A DNA stretch of 64,000 nucleotides. Origin: Asaia sp. W19. GTDB taxonomy: Bacteria > Pseudomonadota > Alphaproteobacteria > Acetobacterales > Acetobacteraceae. Below the pieces are notes generated by a model. It searched no databases and was not told where the DNA came from. It saw only the letters and a program-made list of their open reading frames with translations. The stretch spans positions 1 to 64,000 of the forward strand of contig NZ_PNQZ01000060.1 of the NCBI RefSeq assembly GCF_003994335.1, given 5' to 3'. A program made the translations under genes and the position numbers. Shown here piece by piece: positions 43,140 through 52,101 of this stretch; position 1 is the first letter of the stretch; each line of letters opens with the position of its first letter.

Positions 43140-44513
43140 TCAGCCCTGACGCAGCACGATCGGGCTCCCCGCATGCGTTCCGGCCTCGGGTTCCGGAGCG
43201 TCGTCGATGCGGTGCCAGGCTTCGGCAAGCCCCACGCCCAGCAACATGAAAGCCCATCCCCCCAGAGGAAGGTTCAGGAAATCACTGGCTGAGGCGAGCG
43301 GCCATTCCTGCACGAAAAACGCGGCGAAAAGGCCGATACGCCAGGCCTGGTGGGCCCCGCGCCACGGCCAGAGGGCACGCAGACAGGCGAACACGAATCC
43401 ACTGAAGAGAAACAGCCCGGGTACGCCCGCATTGGTCAGCGCCTGCAGATAGTGATTATGGGCGTGCTGCACGCAGATGGTCCGCCCGCCGCCATCCACC
43501 TCCGTGTTGAACCATGGCAATCCGTGATGGTAGATCGGGTGGGAGCAGGCATGGCGGAAGGCGTCATAACCCAGGCCCGTCACCGGATGATACTGGGCCA
43601 TGATAATGGCGCGGGTGAAGACCTGGCCGTATTGCGACTGCCAGAAATGCGTCATCTGATCGGCCGCGAGAATGACCAGATGATGAAATGCCTGCGGCGC
43701 AAGAAAGCGGACCATCAGGACCAGAACCGGCAAGCTGCAGGCCGCCACGATGGCTGCGGGGCGCATCGGTCGATAAAAGGCCGCGCAAACGGCAATTCCC
43801 AGCACAGTAAGGACCGTCGGTATGCGTTGCCCGGCGAGCACCATCAGCGCCATGACAGCAATGGCCAGAAGACTCATTGCGACAAAACCCTGCAGACGGA
43901 TCGCGCGCGCAGGCGGGATACCCTGGCTTCGGCTGCGGGCGACGAGCCCGGCGCAACCCAGCATCATGACGGGCAGGACGAGTCGCGAGAAAGGCGCCGC
44001 AGCGCGCGGATGGGCATAAGGCCCGGTCAATGTTCCATCGATATAGCGGGGATAACCAAAGAGATTATGGCCGAACACCGCCTGGATCACGAATTGCAGG
44101 ACGAAGTAGAGGCAGCAGATCACGAGCACCCAGCGCATCGCCCCCCGCACGGAAGGGAGACGCAATGTCCAGACCTGCATGGCCGCCGCCATCAAAGGGA
44201 AGCGAATTGCCAGACAGGCCTGGGTCAGGGCCTGAGAGGACCCTAGTCCGATATGCGGCAGGGAGCAGACGATTTGCCAGACCCACCAGAGAAGGGCCAC
44301 GCGTACCCAGAATTGTCGTCCCCAGCCCCAGCCGATCCGCGCCTCTGTCGAATGACCCGAGCCCAGACCGGAGCGTATGAGCAGACCGATTGCCAGCACG
44401 TCCATCGCAATTTCGGAAAAGACCCTGCCATGGGTGAGAAACACCGGCATAAGCAGCGTCATCCCGATACCGAGGCGGTCGAGTGCCGAGATGAGACGAT
44501 CTGTTCTTGTCAT
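43140..44513 (-). CDS. O-antigen ligase/polymerase-like membrane protein
   Basis: Polytopic protein of about 457 residues with around 11 hydrophobic segments. The large periplasmic loop between about 310 and 370 contains HPVTGLGYDAFRHAC, YHHGLPWFNTEVDG and QHAHNHYLQALTNAG, the Wzy_C/WaaL-type pattern with conserved Arg/His residues. It would ligate or polymerise surface sugars in the outer leaflet of the inner membrane. No other polysaccharide gene is adjacent. The start is uncertain: ATG at 44513 is used here; ATG 44540 and TTG 44549 are in frame. Confidence 0.85.
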   Translation of the reverse strand: MTRTDRLISALDRLGIGMTLLMPVFLTHGRVFSEIAMDVLAIGLLIRSGLGSGHSTEARIGWGWGRQFWVRVALLWWVWQIVCSLPHIGLGSSQALTQACLAIRFPLMAAAMQVWTLRLPSVRGAMRWVLVICCLYFVLQFVIQAVFGHNLFGYPRYIDGTLTGPYAHPRAAAPFSRLVLPVMMLGCAGLVARSRSQGIPPARAIRLQGFVAMSLLAIAVMALMVLAGQRIPTVLTVLGIAVCAAFYRPMRPAAIVAACSLPVLVLMVRFLAPQAFHHLVILAADQMTHFWQSQYGQVFTRAIIMAQYHPVTGLGYDAFRHACSHPIYHHGLPWFNTEVDGGGRTICVQHAHNHYLQALTNAGVPGLFLFSGFVFACLRALWPWRGAHQAWRIGLFAAFFVQEWPLASASDFLNLPLGGWAFMLLGVGLAEAWHRIDDAPEPEAGTHAGSPIVLRQG

Positions 44514-45363
44514 GGTTTCGGTGATGCCTCGTCCCAGCATATGGCGCAAGAGAGCCGCTGATTACCTGTTAGGGCTCCAGAAAAAGGACACCACAACTCC
44601 TATTAGAGGCTTTTTCATGAAGCGAGGACCGGGCCCGATAGTCGCGCGTGTCTATTCCGGATCCTTCACCGTCAGATCCCGGCCCAACCCAGGATCTCTG
44701 CAACCCACGCCATACTCTCTTCTGCACCGGATCGATCCCCTCCTCCGGGAAGTGAAGAGAGCAAGCCGAGCTGCCTCCTTTGCATTCCTACGATCAGAAA
44801 AACGTGCCGCCAGAACGCTCGCAGGGCGCAGAATTGCGCGTGTATGGCCAGGCAGGGCGATGCCCTGTGGCATTCTCGAGCGAGGAGTCGCCTGATGCAG
44901 ATATTCGAGTACCGATTGGGGATCCATCGCTTCCCCGCAGGCCAGTAAGCTTTTTCGTGCACCCAGCAAACGGTGCGGGGGGACGATCCGAACCCCAGTG
45001 AAACAGGGCTTCCCGCCTTTGCCAGAGAAGCCCCGCATCGATCCCGCCCTCGCGATGGTATCGGCCTGTCCGCCTCAGTCCCCTCCTCGTGACGCAGCCA
45101 TAATAACACAAACGTGATGGCCAGTGCCGAAGGCGCGAAATGAAAATCCGGCCCTCACGCGCCTGCATCCGAATGCGGGACGCCGAGGAGGGGCTGGGAA
45201 AACGCGCCCGCACGACGAGGCATTTCTACCTCGATGGAAGGCGGCACCCTCTCACCGTCTCGCGAGCGCATCCCCCGCACGGGAACGAAAACCGGATCGG
45301 TGTGTTAACGCATCACAGTGTTAACGCTGCACAAGCCTTCCCATTCTGAGAGGATCAACAACA
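44514..45363. other. Intergenic stretch with no supported gene
   Basis: About 850 bases between the ligase-like gene and the secreted protein gene. Open frames on both strands exist, as expected at this GC content, but none has a family-like sequence or a good ribosome site. The 3' end carries the direct repeats at 45302-45327. It may hold a decayed gene or a small RNA; I see no evidence for either. Confidence 0.5.
45302..45327. promoter_or_regulatory. Direct repeats GTGTTAACGC upstream of the secreted protein gene
   Basis: GTGTTAACGC occurs at 45302-45311 and again at 45318-45327, a 16-base period, each copy containing the palindrome GTTAAC. They lie 37-62 bases before the ATG at 45364, where a promoter or operator is expected. 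Confidence 0.45.
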
Positions 45364-45831
45364 ATGCGCGCATACACCCGCCGGGCCCTCGCCGCCTCGA
45401 CATTCGCCGCTGCGGCTCTGGCCATCATGCCGGTTGCGCATGCAGCACCCAAGGCACCCGATGCACTGGGCACGCCGGTCGGCCAGATTACCCTGACCGC
45501 CAAATCGGCTGATGTCGGTATCGGTTATACCTGGGGCCAGGGCACACTGACCTTTGGTCACAAGACCTATCGTTTCAAGATCTCTGGCGGCAACATCGCC
45601 GCTGTGGGCTTCTCGAAGATCGAGGCCACGGGCGTCGTCTACAACCTCAAGAACCTGCATGATTTCGATGGTGGCTATGGCGCCCTGAACGGCGATGCCA
45701 CACTCGACCGCGGGATCGGCGGCGCCATTCTGAGCAACAGCAATGGCGTGAAGATCAAGATCACGACGGCCACGCGCGGTGCGCATCTGGCCGCTGGCGG
45801 TCAAGGTCTGTCGTTCCAGATCGAAGACTGA
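45364..45831 (+). CDS. Small secreted beta-rich protein, possibly EipA/DUF1134-like
   Basis: A 155-residue protein with a clear Sec signal (hydrophobic AAALAIMPVAHAA, cleavage after about residue 28). The mature part has VGIGYTWGQGTLTFGHKTYRFKISG-type strands (in parts VGIGYTWGQGTL and KTYRFKISG) and ATGVVYNLKNLHDFDG, which recalls envelope proteins of the EipA/DUF1134 kind (pattern GxGxxxGxGTL, VYNLxxxxD). The assignment is tentative. A purine-rich GAGAGGA precedes the ATG, direct repeats lie upstream and a terminator follows, so it is a single-gene unit. Confidence 0.78.
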   Translation: MRAYTRRALAASTFAAAALAIMPVAHAAPKAPDALGTPVGQITLTAKSADVGIGYTWGQGTLTFGHKTYRFKISGGNIAAVGFSKIEATGVVYNLKNLHDFDGGYGALNGDATLDRGIGGAILSNSNGVKIKITTATRGAHLAAGGQGLSFQIED

Positions 45832-45854
45832 GCGTCCGTCGGTCGTTCAGCGAG

Positions 45855-45882
45855 AAAGGCGGCCTTCGGGTCGCCTTTTTTT
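45855..45882 (+). terminator. Rho-independent terminator after the secreted protein gene
   Basis: AGGCGGCC pairs with GGTCGCCT around a TTCG tetraloop and is followed by seven T. It begins 24 bases after the stop codon. Confidence 0.92.
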
Positions 45883-46261
45883 ATGGCGTTCTCCAGGCCT
45901 GTGCTGCGCGCGCGCGCTGATCAGGCGCTCTTCCCTGAAAACGCACCCGATCACGCTGTGGCAGAACACGCGTATGAACTCTGAAAAGGCCTCAAAAGCA
46001 CTTTTTCCGTAGGGGCGTGGACGGTGCCAAGCGTCGCTTCTGCGCATAGAGAGCAATATTCCAGGCGTCGTGAAGAGACGCATGTCGTGTGCTGTGCAGG
46101 GCATCAGCGTCGCACCAGGAGAAGATGAGCCTGTCTTGCCGCCGGTGATGCGGGGCAGGCTGAAGCGACAAGCCGTCCTTTCCAGGCGCCCCTGCTGCAC
46201 GGAGGCAGAATTGCGACGGAAAGAGCCATTCCCCCCGCGTAGCGCGCCAGATCCCTTGGGG
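45883..46261. other. Intergenic stretch with no supported gene
   Basis: About 380 bases between the terminator and the converging end of the cytochrome b561 gene. No frame here has a recognisable product or start site, and I see no clear repeat or RNA structure. Confidence 0.5.
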
Positions 46262-46834
46262 TCAGTCCGTCGGTTGGCTGGAAGAGACTGAAGGGGCCTT
46301 CCTTTGGCCCATCATGCTCCGCAGAACAGTGTCGCGCCGGATCAGCCCATGAAAGAGCGCCGCACCGCTATGCGCGAGGATCAGACCGAAGAGCCCGAAA
46401 GCCAATATGGTATGCGCCAGTCGCAGCCAACCCCACAGTGCCGCATTTCTGGGCAGGATGGGCGGTAGCAGCACATCGCTACCAAAAAGAGGAACAGGAT
46501 AGCCCCCCGCAGAGAGCATGGCCCAGCCGATGAGAGGCAGCGCGATCATCAGCCCGTAAAGGGCCCAGTGCGACGCATGCGCAGCCAGAACGAGAACCGG
46601 GGAAAGATCTCCAGGCAAGGCGGGCGGCGGATTGAGCATGCGATTGAGCAACCGCAGAAGGGCCAGAATCAATATGGCCAGCCCCAGAGGCCGGTGAAAG
46701 GCAACGAGGGCATGATAGGCGGGCCCGACACTGGATGCCATGAAGACACCCACGAAAAGCATGATCAGAACAAGCACGGCCATGAGCCAATGCAGGAACC
46801 GTGCGCTCCGTGCGAAAACGAGAGGGGGAGTCAT
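46262..46834 (-). CDS. Cytochrome b561-family membrane protein
   Basis: Di-haem b-type cytochrome of 190 residues with four transmembrane segments (about 12-30, 42-60, 82-103, 140-160). The conserved His are in RFLHWLMAVL, ALVAFHRPLGL, AAHASHWALYG and LAHTILAFG/LILAHSGAALFH. It would pass electrons from the quinone pool to a periplasmic partner. It overlaps the catalase-like gene by 4 bases; that pairing is recurrent in proteobacteria and suggests it supplies electrons to the peroxidase. Confidence 0.92.
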   Translation of the reverse strand: MTPPLVFARSARFLHWLMAVLVLIMLFVGVFMASSVGPAYHALVAFHRPLGLAILILALLRLLNRMLNPPPALPGDLSPVLVLAAHASHWALYGLMIALPLIGWAMLSAGGYPVPLFGSDVLLPPILPRNAALWGWLRLAHTILAFGLFGLILAHSGAALFHGLIRRDTVLRSMMGQRKAPSVSSSQPTD

Positions 46835-47937
46835 GAGGCCTTCTCCGGGACCGGAACTGTCGCAGGGCTATCTGGCCGGGTCGGGGCCGAGGGCGAGAAG
46901 GACGGCACAGGACGGCCCTCGCGTGAGCGCTCGGCAAATGAGCGCATATAGGCAGCCGAGCGCGCCTGAAGCACAGGATCATCCGAAGGCGCAATGCCGG
47001 GCGGCAGGATCAGAGGATCAAAGGTGATTCCTGTGCATGCTCCGGTGGTCTCACTCTCGATCCTGTCGAGCGTCAGCGTGCCAGCCTCGATCTGCTGGTC
47101 GTTCTGGGACCATTGGCGGCTCGGATCACGCACATTTTCTCCCTTTCCCGCAAGGGTCAAAACCAAATTCCAGCGCAGCGGGTGCGAGGAAAGGGCCTCA
47201 TCTAGTTGCTGGAACAGGGAGTCCTTCCCCTGCTCCGGAGCTTCGGTAAAATGCTGCTCCTCAGGCACCATGGCAAAACGAACGGGATGGGTCTGCCCTT
47301 TCGCGTCTTGCAGGATAAAACTGTTCAGACTGCGATAGGTGTCACTCTCGAACCCCGAGGTCACCTGACGGCGCGCCAGGGCCATCCCGGCCGCTGCCAG
47401 CCAGGGATGGGCCTGGCGGAATGCGGCCACAGCGCCGGGGTCGGGCTTGCCCGTGACCGGATCAGGACGTACCGCCTTCTGAAGCGCCTGGAATTCCTGC
47501 GGCGTGCTCACCGGAAATACCGGAATGTCATTCAGCCCCATGCGCCATTCCTGTCCGTCAGGGGCCATCAGGCTCAGCGCCATGCTGCGCACTTTTCCTG
47601 GAGCATCGCCCTGATACGGCATACCGCCTGCCAGCGCGAACCGTCCGATCACGGGCACTCTCTCCGCCCGAAACGCAAAGGCGGTCGAGAGCGCCGCGGC
47701 AGCGCCTGACCCCTCATACCAACCTGCAACGCGGACGCCCTTGGCATGATTACGCCTGAAACCCGGATGCTTGCCATCCACCCCCTGAAGCGCGGAAAGG
47801 AGGGTGTTCTGCGTGACCCGATGCGGGCTGAACCATCCGCCTGCAGCCGCGAACCCGGCCAGAAGCAGGCACGGCAGGGAAACAACCCCAAGCCAGCGTA
47901 CCAACCCGGAAGACGTCCCGGGTGCGTTCTTGGCCAT
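46831..47937 (-). CDS. Periplasmic catalase-family peroxidase
   Basis: Haem protein of 368 residues related to the small catalases (SrpA/catalase-like peroxidases). An N-terminal signal anchor (about 14-34, LGVVSLPCLLLAGFAAAGG) directs it to the periplasm. The distal His is His64 in RNHAKGVRV; the proximal-side segment FDPLILPPGIAPSDDPVLQ continues into ARSAAYMRSFAERS with the likely haem-ligand Tyr. The C-terminal 30 residues are Pro/Ser-rich. It is encoded just before, and overlapping, the cytochrome b561 gene, so peroxide reduction coupled to the respiratory chain is plausible. Confidence 0.9.
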   Translation of the reverse strand: MAKNAPGTSSGLVRWLGVVSLPCLLLAGFAAAGGWFSPHRVTQNTLLSALQGVDGKHPGFRRNHAKGVRVAGWYEGSGAAAALSTAFAFRAERVPVIGRFALAGGMPYQGDAPGKVRSMALSLMAPDGQEWRMGLNDIPVFPVSTPQEFQALQKAVRPDPVTGKPDPGAVAAFRQAHPWLAAAGMALARRQVTSGFESDTYRSLNSFILQDAKGQTHPVRFAMVPEEQHFTEAPEQGKDSLFQQLDEALSSHPLRWNLVLTLAGKGENVRDPSRQWSQNDQQIEAGTLTLDRIESETTGACTGITFDPLILPPGIAPSDDPVLQARSAAYMRSFAERSREGRPVPSFSPSAPTRPDSPATVPVPEKAS

Positions 47938-48051
47938 GACGATCCATTCTCCGCAGCGATCATGCTGGCAATCGGAAGCGTCTGGCGCTTCCCTGCCCTC
48001 TCTCGACCGAACGCTATCAAAGAGCTGGGAGCGCCGTTAGAAAATTCCGTT

Positions 48052-48297
48052 TTAGGAACGAGGGTCGGAACACGCCCCTAGCACCCGCTGACCCGAAGCT
48101 GGATTTTGCGCAAGATGAATGGCAGGTCTGATCGGGCGTCGTACAAGCTCGCCTTGGCAATTCGGACAATGCCCCCCGAGACGGGTTTCTGCGCAGCGAA
48201 TGCAGAATGTGCACTCGAAGGAGCAGATCAGCGCATCCAGCGCCTCCGGCGGCAAGTCGCGATCACAGCATTCGCAGTTCGGTCTCAGAGCCAACAT
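48052..48297 (-). CDS. DUF1272 zinc-binding protein
   Basis: An 81-residue protein starting MLALRPNCECCDRDLPPE, with Cys pairs CECC, CTFC, CAET and CPNC suggesting two zinc sites; this is the DUF1272 family. The frame is open upstream to 48426, but the family begins at the ATG at 48297, which has GGAAAA about 9 bases before it. The C-terminal 30 residues extend beyond the usual family core. Function unknown; the Cys pattern resembles a rubredoxin-like or RING-like knuckle. Confidence 0.78.
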   Translation of the reverse strand: MLALRPNCECCDRDLPPEALDALICSFECTFCIRCAETRLGGHCPNCQGELVRRPIRPAIHLAQNPASGQRVLGACSDPRS

Positions 48298-48504
48298 GAA
48301 GAGTTTTCCTACGAGGTTTCGAGGGACCATGCCCTGTTTGGCTGAATCATGCGACCGAGAAGAACCGGTCGCGTTGCACAGTGCGCACATTCCAGGCCTT
48401 GCGGCAGGATTGCGAAGCCTTCTCAACTCAGGCAGTCTCGTGACGTTTTCGCACAGATTTTCCCCGGTGGCGGCTTGTCGCCCCCCAGCTCGAGGTCTCC
48501 CACC

Positions 48505-49053
48505 ATGCGTTCAGCCCTGCTCAAGGCCGTCTCTCTTTTCGCCCTTTCCGGCGCACTCGTAACGATTGCGCTTACTCAGGCCTCGTCCGCCCAAGCTGCC
48601 GATACGGCGTCTGGTGCGCTGCTCGGCAATGACGGCAAAGCCCATGGCACCGTGACCGTGACCGACGCACCGAAAGGCGTGATCCTTCGCGTGGTTGCAG
48701 AAGGTCTGGCTCCCGGGTGGCATGGCATGCATTTTCACGAGAAGGGTAGCTGTGTCCCACCGAAATTCACAAGCGCGGGCGGTCACGTCCACGCGGTTAC
48801 ACCGGTTGTGCACGGTCTGCTGACCCCGAATGCGACCGATGCCGGCGATCTGCCCAATCTCTATGTCGCGAAGGATGGCACAGCGACGGTGGAGTTCTAT
48901 TCCACCCTCGTCTCCCTTCATGGCGTCGAGGGGCGCCCGGCCCTGAAAGATGCCGATGGCTCGGCGCTGATCATCCATACCAGCCCGGACGACTATACCA
49001 CCCAGCCGATCGGTGGCGCTGGCGCCCGCGTGGCCTGCGCAGTTCTGAACTAG
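48505..49053 (+). CDS. sodC: Cu/Zn superoxide dismutase
   Basis: Periplasmic SOD of 182 residues with a Sec signal (about 1-33, ending SAQA). Copper ligands are seen in GMHFHEKGSC (two His), the bridging His in SAGGHVHA and the later IIHTSPDD; the zinc site has VVHGLL and AGDLPN. Where human SOD1 has His80 (HVGDL) this protein has Asp (TDAGDL), so one zinc ligand differs. Disulfide cysteines (GSC and VACAVLN) are kept. The ATG is at 48505. Together with the neighbouring catalase-like gene it suggests periplasmic oxidative-stress defence. Confidence 0.9.
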   Translation: MRSALLKAVSLFALSGALVTIALTQASSAQAADTASGALLGNDGKAHGTVTVTDAPKGVILRVVAEGLAPGWHGMHFHEKGSCVPPKFTSAGGHVHAVTPVVHGLLTPNATDAGDLPNLYVAKDGTATVEFYSTLVSLHGVEGRPALKDADGSALIIHTSPDDYTTQPIGGAGARVACAVLN

Positions 49054-49097
49054 GCATCGAGGCCCAACAGCCAACCGCCCCCGATGTCCTCATAAGA

Positions 49098-49122
49098 TTC
49101 CCCTTCCCCGCAGGGAGGGGAA
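49098..49122 (+). terminator. Hairpin after sodC
   Basis: TTCCCCTTCCC pairs with GGGAGGGGAA with one bulged T and a CGCA loop, 45 bases after the sodC stop. No T-run follows, so its role as a terminator is only probable. Confidence 0.42.
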
Positions 49123-49167
49123 ACCCGGCGTGATAGCGTCTTTCACCCCGACCGAAATCCGGAGATA

Positions 49168-49632
49168 TCAGAGACCCAGATCGCTCAGGCCGGGATGGTC
49201 ATCCGGTCGGGCACCTTGCGGCCAGTGAAAAAGACGATCCGCCTTTTCTATCGCCAGGTCATTGATCGACGCCATGCGACAGCACATCAGCCCCTGGCCA
49301 TCGAAGATCCAGTTCTCGTTTCCGTAGGACCGGAACCACTGCCCCGTCTGATCGTGCCATTCATAGGCAAATCGTACGGCGATACGCGCGCCCTGAAAGG
49401 CAAAAAGCTCCTTGATCAGCCTGTAGTCGCGCTCCTCCTCCCATTTCCGGGTCAGGAACGCGATAATGGCCTCTCGGCCTTGCAGGAATTGACTCCGGTT
49501 GCGCCAGACGCTGTCGGGACTATAGGCCAGGGCCACCTGCCCGGGGTTGCGACTGTTCCAGCCATCTTCGGCGCGACGCACCTTGAGACGGGCGGAGTCC
49601 AGGGTAAACGGCGGTTTGAGTGTCTGGGGCAT
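49168..49632 (-). CDS. DUF1348/SnoaL-like protein
   Basis: A 154-residue protein of the NTF2-like superfamily, DUF1348 type: [66 protein letters not shown] and [14 protein letters not shown] are close to the family pattern. It forms a cone-shaped pocket in relatives, but substrate is unknown. I start at the ATG at 49632 (MPQTLKPPF); the frame goes on to 49677, which would overlap bioA by 23 bases. It follows bioA on the same strand. Confidence 0.85.
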   Translation of the reverse strand: MPQTLKPPFTLDSARLKVRRAEDGWNSRNPGQVALAYSPDSVWRNRSQFLQGREAIIAFLTRKWEEERDYRLIKELFAFQGARIAVRFAYEWHDQTGQWFRSYGNENWIFDGQGLMCCRMASINDLAIEKADRLFHWPQGARPDDHPGLSDLGL

Positions 49633-49654
49633 GGGGATATTTCCCTGATCGCCG

Positions 49655-50929
49655 TCACGCGATTTTCCGAAAAGCACCGTCTCTAATCACCTGGATGACC
49701 GCTCCGGTAAGAAGAGACAGATCCTCGGGCGTGATCGTGAAGGCCGGTGTCAGATAAAGAATGGTGCGATAGGGCCGTACCCAGACTCCAAGAGCGACGA
49801 GGGCAGCCTTGAGTCGCGTCATATCCTCGATCTGATCCAGCTCGACTACGCCAATGGCACCAAGCACGCGCACATCGCGCACGCCGGGCAGGGCGCGACA
49901 GGGCTCGAGTCCGGATTTCAGACCAGCGGAAAGAGCTGCGATCTGAGCCAGTCTTGGCTCGCGAGCGAACAGATCGAGCGAGGCACAAGCCGCCGTACAG
50001 GCAAGGGCATTGGCCATGAAGGTCGGGCCATGCATGAGCGCCGCGCCAGGAGCATCGGACAGGAACGCCTCGAACACATGGCGCCGCGCCACTGTGGCGG
50101 CAAGAGCGATCGTTCCGCCGGTCAGAGCCTTGGAGAGGGTAATGATATCAGGCACGATCCCGGCCTGCTCACAGGCAAACATCGTGCCGGTGCGACCGAA
50201 CCCGGTGAAGATCTCGTCGAGAATCAACAGGACATCGTGCCTGTCGGCCAGCTCTCTCAGGCGGACGAGCACCTCAGGGGCATGGAAGATCATGCCTCCC
50301 GCCCCCTGGACCAGCGGCTCGACGATAATGGCGGCAATCTGATCGCCTCTCCGGCTCAGCAGGTCGTCCAGTGAGTCGAGACCGGCCTCGTCGCGCGGCA
50401 AATCGGCAATGACCTGCTCAGGAAAAACCCCGGCAAACAGGCTGTGCATGCCTTCTTCCGGGTCACAGACCGACATCGTGGCCAAAGTGTCACCATGATA
50501 GCCATCGCGGAAAGACAAAAGCTTCGTGCGGCCTGTTACCCCGCGATTGATCCAATACTGGATGGCCATTTTCATGGCGACTTCGACCGCAACCGACCCG
50601 CTATCAGTGTAGAAACAGTGATCCAGATCTCCCGGTAGAAGGCTCGCCAGACGGGTGGAGAGCTCGCGCACGGGTTCGTGTACCAGCCCCCCCAGCATCA
50701 CATGGGGCATGAGATCGAGCTGCGTCGTCAAGCGTGCGCGAATATGCGGGTGGTTGTAGCCGTGACAGGCTGTCCACCATGAGGCGATACCATCGACCAG
50801 AACCCGCCCGTCCTCGAGATGGATTCGCGTACCCTCGGTACGCTGCGCCACCAATGGCGCGGGCGCCTCTTTCATCTGGGTATAGGGAAGCCAGATCAGG
50901 GGCAGATCTGGCGTCGTCTCATCGGTCAT
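49655..50929 (-). CDS. bioA: Adenosylmethionine-8-amino-7-oxononanoate aminotransferase
   Basis: Class III PLP aminotransferase, 424 residues, converting KAPA to DAPA with SAM as amino donor. [15 protein letters not shown] at the start, [25 protein letters not shown]-type segment ([16 protein letters not shown]) and the PLP lysine in [14 protein letters not shown] are typical of BioA rather than other class III members. It sits apart from the bioF-bioC-bioD cluster, 6 kb away on the other strand. Confidence 0.95.
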   Translation of the reverse strand: MTDETTPDLPLIWLPYTQMKEAPAPLVAQRTEGTRIHLEDGRVLVDGIASWWTACHGYNHPHIRARLTTQLDLMPHVMLGGLVHEPVRELSTRLASLLPGDLDHCFYTDSGSVAVEVAMKMAIQYWINRGVTGRTKLLSFRDGYHGDTLATMSVCDPEEGMHSLFAGVFPEQVIADLPRDEAGLDSLDDLLSRRGDQIAAIIVEPLVQGAGGMIFHAPEVLVRLRELADRHDVLLILDEIFTGFGRTGTMFACEQAGIVPDIITLSKALTGGTIALAATVARRHVFEAFLSDAPGAALMHGPTFMANALACTAACASLDLFAREPRLAQIAALSAGLKSGLEPCRALPGVRDVRVLGAIGVVELDQIEDMTRLKAALVALGVWVRPYRTILYLTPAFTITPEDLSLLTGAVIQVIRDGAFRKIA

Positions 50930-50973
50930 GACATCTCGTACAGGCCGGGATCGCCGGGTTACTGGGTTACGGG

Positions 50974-51933
50974 TTATTGGCCGCTATCGGGCTCGCGATC
51001 TGCATCGTACAGCACCTGAAGCACGGCACACCACGGATACCGCGTATCATAGAACTGGCCTTCTGCCGTCGCGAGCGCTCCGTTCGAATCGGTCGGTACA
51101 TGGGTGAGCGCCACTGTGTCATCCACATTGCCGCCGATGATGCTCAACTCATTGCCAAAGGGCGGAGCATTCTGATGCGTGGCAACGACGATGCCACAAT
51201 GCGAGGGAAAGCCGTATGACGTGGGCAGCATGGCAAAGGTCACGCTGCGACTCTTGCCTCGTCCCACACAAAGCAGATCACCCAGCTGCGGCGCATAGGT
51301 CTTGGGGTCCTGGGCGCGCAGCCCGGTGGACTGACCCGATGCGGCCGCATTGATATAGGTCGAATGGTTGGGCGAATACGGGAAGCGATCATTGGCCCCA
51401 GCCACACGCATCACATAGGAGATGAAGGCGGCCGACCAGGCATAATGTCCGTCGTTCTCAGGGCGGAAAAGCTGGCCGTCGGCGTTGTATTTACCACTCC
51501 ACGCCACTTCCGTTTCGTACGGGTCCTGACCGATCCACCAATACTCCCCGACGCGCTGCCACAACCCCGGGATACGTTCCGGCTTCAGCGAGGGCGCGCT
51601 GGGCTCGGGCCGGTCCTCGGGATCATCATCACTGACGGGGCTGCCAAACATGCGCCATTCGCGCATGGCGATGGCTACGACATCCTGACGATTGAACGGC
51701 ACAAAATTGCGCGAGGCAAAATCGGGCACATGCCCGTCATACCCATAGGCTCCGACACGTCCATTGGCGTATTGGGCCATGGGCGTCTGGGCCGGATTCT
51801 GAGCCACGGGTTGAGCGGTATTGGCCGCACAGCCCGAGAGCAGAACAGCAACACCGAGCGCGAGAATTATTCGCGCCGGTGCGCCTGCGTGACTTTGTGC
51901 AATCGGCAAGAAAGAAGACAGTCCGGCGCCCAT
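50974..51933 (-). CDS. DUF2272-domain lipoprotein
   Basis: A 319-residue protein with an N-terminal lipoprotein signal (IILALGVAVLLSGC, Cys35). The mature part has the pattern of DUF2272 proteins: WRMFGSPV, GYW-type segment LWQRVGEYWWIG, GHYAWSAAFISYVMRVAGA and PQLGDLLCVGR followed by FPSHCGIVV, which suggests an NlpC/P60-like or amidase-like cysteine fold (CHAP-like: D-L-L-C, HCG). It stands alone behind bioA. Role in cell wall turnover is an inference. Confidence 0.8.
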   Translation of the reverse strand: MGAGLSSFLPIAQSHAGAPARIILALGVAVLLSGCAANTAQPVAQNPAQTPMAQYANGRVGAYGYDGHVPDFASRNFVPFNRQDVVAIAMREWRMFGSPVSDDDPEDRPEPSAPSLKPERIPGLWQRVGEYWWIGQDPYETEVAWSGKYNADGQLFRPENDGHYAWSAAFISYVMRVAGANDRFPYSPNHSTYINAAASGQSTGLRAQDPKTYAPQLGDLLCVGRGKSRSVTFAMLPTSYGFPSHCGIVVATHQNAPPFGNELSIIGGNVDDTVALTHVPTDSNGALATAEGQFYDTRYPWCAVLQVLYDADREPDSGQ

Positions 51934-52101
51934 GATGATTCTCTACTCCCTGTATGCGCAACGAGCGCCGAACAGCGCCGGTTCATTACAGGGAGATAGG
52001 AACGAGTGCGGCGCTGCGGTCAAGTGCCGCCCCTGACCTCCAGGGGCAAGGCCTCGACCATATCCCCTCAGGATCGAGGCGCCGGTGCAAGCGCAGAAAA
52101 C

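Noticed and set aside
44672-45213. Minus-strand frames of 139 and 145 codons in the intergenic stretch after the ligase-like gene
   Set aside because: They overlap each other in different registers and show no hydrophobic pattern, motif or start site typical of real genes here.
45140-45349. A 69-residue plus-strand frame with a stretch like a ribbon-helix-helix protein (TRHFYLDGRRHPLTVS)
   Set aside because: The likeness is only about 16 residues, no second helix follows and no good ribosome site is present. An overlapping frame in another register is equally open.
45847-46200. A 117-codon minus-strand frame between the secreted protein gene and cytochrome b561
   Set aside because: It runs through a strong terminator hairpin and has no recognisable sequence.
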